From contig JAHBSW010000009.1 of NCBI GenBank assembly GCA_019638935.1, positions 1 to 64,000 on the forward strand: a stretch of 64,000 nucleotides of DNA. The letters are read 5' to 3'. Shown here one piece after another: positions 60,914-64,000 of this stretch. The position numbers and the translations under genes were made by a program. A model generated the notes under the pieces. The model saw only the letters and a list, made by a program, of their open reading frames with translations, was not told where the DNA came from and ran no database searches. The DNA is from Cryobacterium sp. Its GTDB lineage: Bacteria; Actinomycetota; Actinomycetes; Actinomycetales; Microbacteriaceae. Within the stretch, counting starts at the first letter, position 1; the number at the start of each line of letters is the position of its first letter.

Positions 60914-61966
60914 ATGCAGACAACCCCCTTCGACATCATCCGTGCCGCCTACGCCGAGCTCGTGGTGCGCGACCTCGCGGAGAGCAGGAAGTTCTACGTC
61001 GACATTCTGGGCCTCGTCGTCACGCACGAGGATGACGAGGCGATCTACCTGCGCGCCTTCGAGGAGTACCTGCATCACTCGCTCGTGCTGCGCAAGGGCA
61101 CCACCCCGGCCCTCGCCGCCCTCGCCTACCGCGTGCGGTCGCAGCCCGAGGTCGCCCTCGCCGCCGCACACTTCGAGGGTCTCGGCTGCCCCGTCGAGCA
61201 CCGCGCGCCGGGCGCCACTCGCGGTATCGGGCAGGCGGTGCGCGTGGTCGACCCTCTCGGCTTCCCGATCGAGTTCTTCTTCGACGCGGAGCACGTCGAG
61301 CGCTACACGCGCCGCTACGACGTGCACGGCACCGGTGCCATCTCGCGGCTCGACCACTTCAATATCCTGACCCCGGACGTGCCGCGCGCGCAGGCGCACT
61401 ACGAGAGCCTCGGCTTCAAGGTCAGCGAGGACATCCAGGATGACGAGGGCACGGTCTACGCCGCGTGGCTGTATCGCAAGGCGACCGTGCACGACATCGC
61501 TCTCACCGGCGGCGACGGACCCCGACTGCATCATGTGGCGTTCGCGACGCATGAGCGCAATCAGATCGTCAACATCTGCGACAAGCTCGGTGCGCATCGC
61601 CGCAGCGACCACATCGAGCGCGGCCCCGGGCGCCACGGTGTCTCGAACGCCTTCTACCTCTACCTCAGAGATCCCGACGGGCACCGAATCGAGATCTACA
61701 CGCACGACTACTACACGGGCGACCCCGACAACCCGGTCGTCACCTGGGACGTGCACGACAACCAGCGCCGCGACTGGTGGGGCAACCCCGTCGTTCCCAG
61801 CTGGTACTCCGAGGGCTCCACCGTGCTCGACCTCGACGCCGCACCGGTCGCGCTCACCGAGCGGGTGGAGGCGGAGGAGGCCGAGGTCACGATCGGTGCC
61901 GACGGCTTCAGCTACACGCGCAAGGGCGAGGACATGCCCGAGTACAAGCTCGGCACGCAGCTCTGA
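60914..61966 (+). CDS. hpaD: 3,4-dihydroxyphenylacetate (homoprotocatechuate) 2,3-dioxygenase
   Basis: 350 residues, extradiol dioxygenase of the vicinal-oxygen-chelate type. It resembles closely the Brevibacterium enzyme as I know it: FYVDILGLVVTHEDDEAIYL, the metal His in SRLDHFNILTPDVPRAQAHY, TVHDIALTGGDGPRLHHVAF with the second His, ERGPGRHGVSNAFYLYLRDP and the metal Glu in GHRIEIYTHDYYTGDPDNP. WDVHDNQRRDWWGNPVVPSW is a further hallmark. It opens the homoprotocatechuate ring next to the carboxymethyl group. It is the last gene of the hpa operon; AAGGAA precedes the ATG. Confidence 0.95.
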   Translation: MQTTPFDIIRAAYAELVVRDLAESRKFYVDILGLVVTHEDDEAIYLRAFEEYLHHSLVLRKGTTPALAALAYRVRSQPEVALAAAHFEGLGCPVEHRAPGATRGIGQAVRVVDPLGFPIEFFFDAEHVERYTRRYDVHGTGAISRLDHFNILTPDVPRAQAHYESLGFKVSEDIQDDEGTVYAAWLYRKATVHDIALTGGDGPRLHHVAFATHERNQIVNICDKLGAHRRSDHIERGPGRHGVSNAFYLYLRDPDGHRIEIYTHDYYTGDPDNPVVTWDVHDNQRRDWWGNPVVPSWYSEGSTVLDLDAAPVALTERVEAEEAEVTIGADGFSYTRKGEDMPEYKLGTQL

Positions 61967-62022
61967 ACTGCGGGCTCTGAACAGAGGCTCCGAACAGAAT
62001 CGACCCGCGCGATGCTCCGAGG

Positions 62023-62856
62023 CTACGTCGAGGAGCCCGCGCGGCCGCGAAACTCGTCCATCGACCGGTAGACGCCGAACCACGTGCCGCCCACGACATC
62101 CCAAACGCGTGTCGGCAGGATGCCCCGCAACCCCTTCGACAGATTCACCGACCACGGCAGATAGAGCACCGGCTTGCCCCTCAGCATGGCCCTCCACGCT
62201 CGATCGACCGCGTACTCGGGCTTCATGATGGGTGTGAGCGTGGGGCCGCGAGCACCCGCGAACATTCCCGTGTCGATGTAGCTGGGGCAGAAGGTCGTCA
62301 CCGCCACATGATGGTGGCCGGCCTTGGTCAGCTCGAGCCGCATCGAGTCGCTCCACCCGAGCACCGCCCACTTCGACGACGCGTACGCCGCCATTCTCGG
62401 GTTCGACAGCGTGCCGGCCGCCGAGGCGACGTTGAGAATATGGGCCTCGCGCCCGCGCTCGATCATTCCCGGCACGATCGCGCGGGCAATCGCCATCGGC
62501 GCAAGGGTGTTGACCTGCAGCGTGAACTCGATGTCGCGCTCGAAGTCCTGCTCCCAGAACCATCCGCTGCGCACGACGCCCGCGTTGTTGACGAGCACAT
62601 CGATGCCGATACCGGATGCCTCGAGCTCGGCTACGGCATCCGTCACCGCCGTGTGGTCGGTCACGTCGATGATGCGGGCGCGAACGTCCGCGCCCTCAGC
62701 GGCGAGTTCGGTGCGCGTGGCTTCGAGAGCATCAGCGTTGATATCCCAGAGCACCACGGTGGAGGCGCCCTCGGCGATGGCGCGTTCCGCGTAGAGTCGC
62801 CCCATCCCCATCGCGGCACCGGTGACGAGCACGTTCGTATCTGCGGCGGTCTTCAT
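62023..62856 (-). CDS. Short-chain dehydrogenase/reductase
   Basis: 277 residues. NAD(P) motif VLVTGAAMGMGRLYAERAIA, LVNNAGVVRSGWFWEQDFER, catalytic Ser in ILNVASAAGTLSN and YASSK for the Tyr/Lys pair. The C-terminal part (KPVLYLPWSVNLSKGLRGIL) is a hydrophobic extension seen in some membrane-associated SDRs. ATG 62856 is preferred to the upstream GTG or ATG because it directly precedes the Rossmann strand. It is convergent with hpaD, with no clear link to it. Confidence 0.85.
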   Translation of the reverse strand: MKTAADTNVLVTGAAMGMGRLYAERAIAEGASTVVLWDINADALEATRTELAAEGADVRARIIDVTDHTAVTDAVAELEASGIGIDVLVNNAGVVRSGWFWEQDFERDIEFTLQVNTLAPMAIARAIVPGMIERGREAHILNVASAAGTLSNPRMAAYASSKWAVLGWSDSMRLELTKAGHHHVAVTTFCPSYIDTGMFAGARGPTLTPIMKPEYAVDRAWRAMLRGKPVLYLPWSVNLSKGLRGILPTRVWDVVGGTWFGVYRSMDEFRGRAGSST

Positions 62857-63003
62857 GGTGCAGCAAGTCTGGCAGACCCGCACGGGGAGAGACCCCCAGG
62901 AGCCTGGAACTCCGGATGCTCAGCCGACGCACCGACGGTGTCCAGCCCACTCACCACGTGGGCGATTAGCGTGTGACTCCACTGACGAACGAAGGAGTTC
63001 ACG

Positions 63004-63222
63004 ATGTCCGATCCGATGGATCCCACGCTTCCTCCCAACGAGCCGCCGCTCGACGACCCGTCGCGACCGGGTGAACCCGAACCCCTCACGACCCCCGATG
63101 TTCCGATCGATCCGCGCATCGACGATCCGCCAGTGGATGAGCCGGTCACCGACCCGGCCGACGATCCTCGTCGAGACCCCCACCGTGATCCTGCGCGCCC
63201 CGAACCCGAGGAAGAAGTCTGA
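63004..63222 (+). CDS. Small acidic Pro/Asp-rich protein
   Basis: 72 residues, about half Pro, Asp and Glu, with DPxxP-like units (PPLDDPSRPGEPEPL, DPRIDDPPVDEP, DPADDPRRDPHRDPARP). Intrinsically disordered, with no helix or signal peptide. A good AAGGAG site 9 nt before the ATG supports translation. Function unknown. Confidence 0.65.
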   Translation: MSDPMDPTLPPNEPPLDDPSRPGEPEPLTTPDVPIDPRIDDPPVDEPVTDPADDPRRDPHRDPARPEPEEEV

Positions 63223-63330
63223 CGGGCACGATCGGTGGAGAAGCAGGTCGAAAGGACACGCCGCCGACCATCGTGACCCTGGCAGACGCGCGAGCATCGA
63301 CGTAGGGTTGCTCCAACGCAAGGAGCGGCG

Positions 63331-63681
63331 ATGAAGTTCATGCTCATGGTTTTCACCGACCGTGACGATCTCCGGGCGAGACCCCCCGAGTGGGCGGAGC
63401 GCCTGGCAGCCTTCATGGTGCGGTTCGATGACGAGCTCGCCCACTCGGGCGAGCTCGTTGCGTCCGAGGTGCTCGAGTTCGGCGAGGACGCGACCCTCGT
63501 CGACCGGCACGGGGGCACTCACAGGGGTTCGTTCTCGGGAACGACGAAACCACTTGCCCGGTTCTGGGTCGTGCGCGTGCCCGATGAGAGCCGGGCGATC
63601 GAACTCGCCGCCCAGGTCGCTGAGGTCGTCGGTTCTGCGGTCGAGGTGCGTCAGGTGTGGGAGGCCTCGCACCGACCGTGA
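63331..63681 (+). CDS. YCII-related (DGPF-domain) protein
   Basis: 116 residues. MKFMLMVFTDRDDLRARPPE starts the ferredoxin-like YCII fold, with RFDDELAHSGELVASEVLEF and the domain end SAVEVRQVWEASHRP. Related proteins are often found beside sigma factors but have no fixed activity. AAGGAG lies 5 nt before the ATG. Standalone; the HAD gene downstream has its own promoter-like box. Confidence 0.8.
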   Translation: MKFMLMVFTDRDDLRARPPEWAERLAAFMVRFDDELAHSGELVASEVLEFGEDATLVDRHGGTHRGSFSGTTKPLARFWVVRVPDESRAIELAAQVAEVVGSAVEVRQVWEASHRP

Positions 63682-63711
63682 CGCGAGCGGGCACCTCTTA
63701 GACTTGAGGGC

Positions 63712-64000
63712 GTGCAAAATTTCACGCGAGCCGGACATCAGGTAGAGGCCGTCATCTTCGACATGGATGGCGTGGTCACCGACACCGCGGTCGTGCACGC
63801 GGGCGCGTGGAAGGCGCTCTTCGACGAGGTGCTGCCGACGCTGGCTCCGGATGCGCGGGCATTCGACGCGATCTCCGACTATCGAGCGACGATCGATGGC
63901 AGGCCACGGGAAGACGGGGTGCGGGCTTTTCTCGCCTCGCGAGGCATCACCCTGCCCGAGGGCGAGGACTCCGAGGACGACGAGTCGACGGGCAGCACGC
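63712..64000 (+). CDS. HAD-family hydrolase, beta-phosphoglucomutase-like, partial
   Basis: First 96 residues; the gene runs off the right edge. The catalytic motif I is [20 protein letters not shown] (Asp nucleophile and general acid, about residues 17-19). [20 protein letters not shown] with [10 protein letters not shown] is the cap region of the beta-phosphoglucomutase/trehalose-phosphatase-like subgroup. The GTG start is preceded at 7 nt by TAGACT (63699-63704), a leaderless arrangement. Confidence 0.8.
   Translation, partial: MQNFTRAGHQVEAVIFDMDGVVTDTAVVHAGAWKALFDEVLPTLAPDARAFDAISDYRATIDGRPREDGVRAFLASRGITLPEGEDSEDDESTGST

Overview
The window is high-GC DNA from an actinobacterium. Gene content (BMP-type nucleoside transporter with cdd and deoA, sdhCDAB, rib operon behind an FMN riboswitch, gab and hpa catabolism, type III PKS), 4-bp ATGA/GTGA overlaps, frequent GTG starts, many leaderless-looking starts (a TAnnnT box 5-7 nt before the start codon) and two families of short dispersed repeats suggest the family Microbacteriaceae. 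The genus cannot be fixed from the sequence. No rRNA, tRNA, CRISPR array or phage block was seen.

Layout. 1-4055: an acyl/aromatic acid catabolic block: LivH permease running off the left edge, crotonase-fold protein, acyl-CoA ligase and SDR. 4059-6320: an unusual deoA locus. An intact thymidine phosphorylase gene and an opposing HicA/HicB toxin-antitoxin pair lie between the 3' and 5' remnants of a second, diverged deoA. 6317-13342 (minus): nucleoside uptake and salvage operon (bmpA, ATPase, two permeases, MFS, cdd, deoA). 13613-14752: GDP-mannose pyrophosphorylase, divergent from sdhCDAB (14912-18380). Then yihY, exonuclease III, trpS, an FMN riboswitch with ribD-ribE-ribBA-ribH, small membrane proteins and a nitrilase. 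26972-31947: an ABC-2 exporter operon, a small HTH protein with twin operators, and an ABC exporter carrying an in-frame repeat insertion. 32061-34920 (minus): type III polyketide synthase, methyltransferase and flavin monooxygenase. 35112-38736: MazE/MazF-like pair, MMPL transporter and divergent MarR regulator. 38743-43206: GABA catabolism with a divergent PucR-type regulator. 43214-49751 (minus): oligopeptide ABC transporter plus a serine hydrolase. 49868-54163: LysR regulator and a 1098-residue cell-surface protein (hydrolase domain, four CshA-like repeats, sorting-type tail). 54134-61966: homoprotocatechuate (hpa) degradation genes. 62023-64000: SDR, two small proteins and the start of a HAD phosphatase.

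Main observations. (1) Both toxin-antitoxin modules sit beside a gene whose 3' end is present twice, once in the gene and once on the far side of the module; at deoA a 5' remnant is present as well. (2) Two dispersed repeat families have entered reading frames: they form a linker in an ABC exporter, the C-terminal tails of RibD and RibE, the junction of a FAH-RraA fusion, the end of HpaE and a 43-codon leader before deoA. (3) Several strong operator-like palindromes overlap promoters of toxin-antitoxin and regulator genes.
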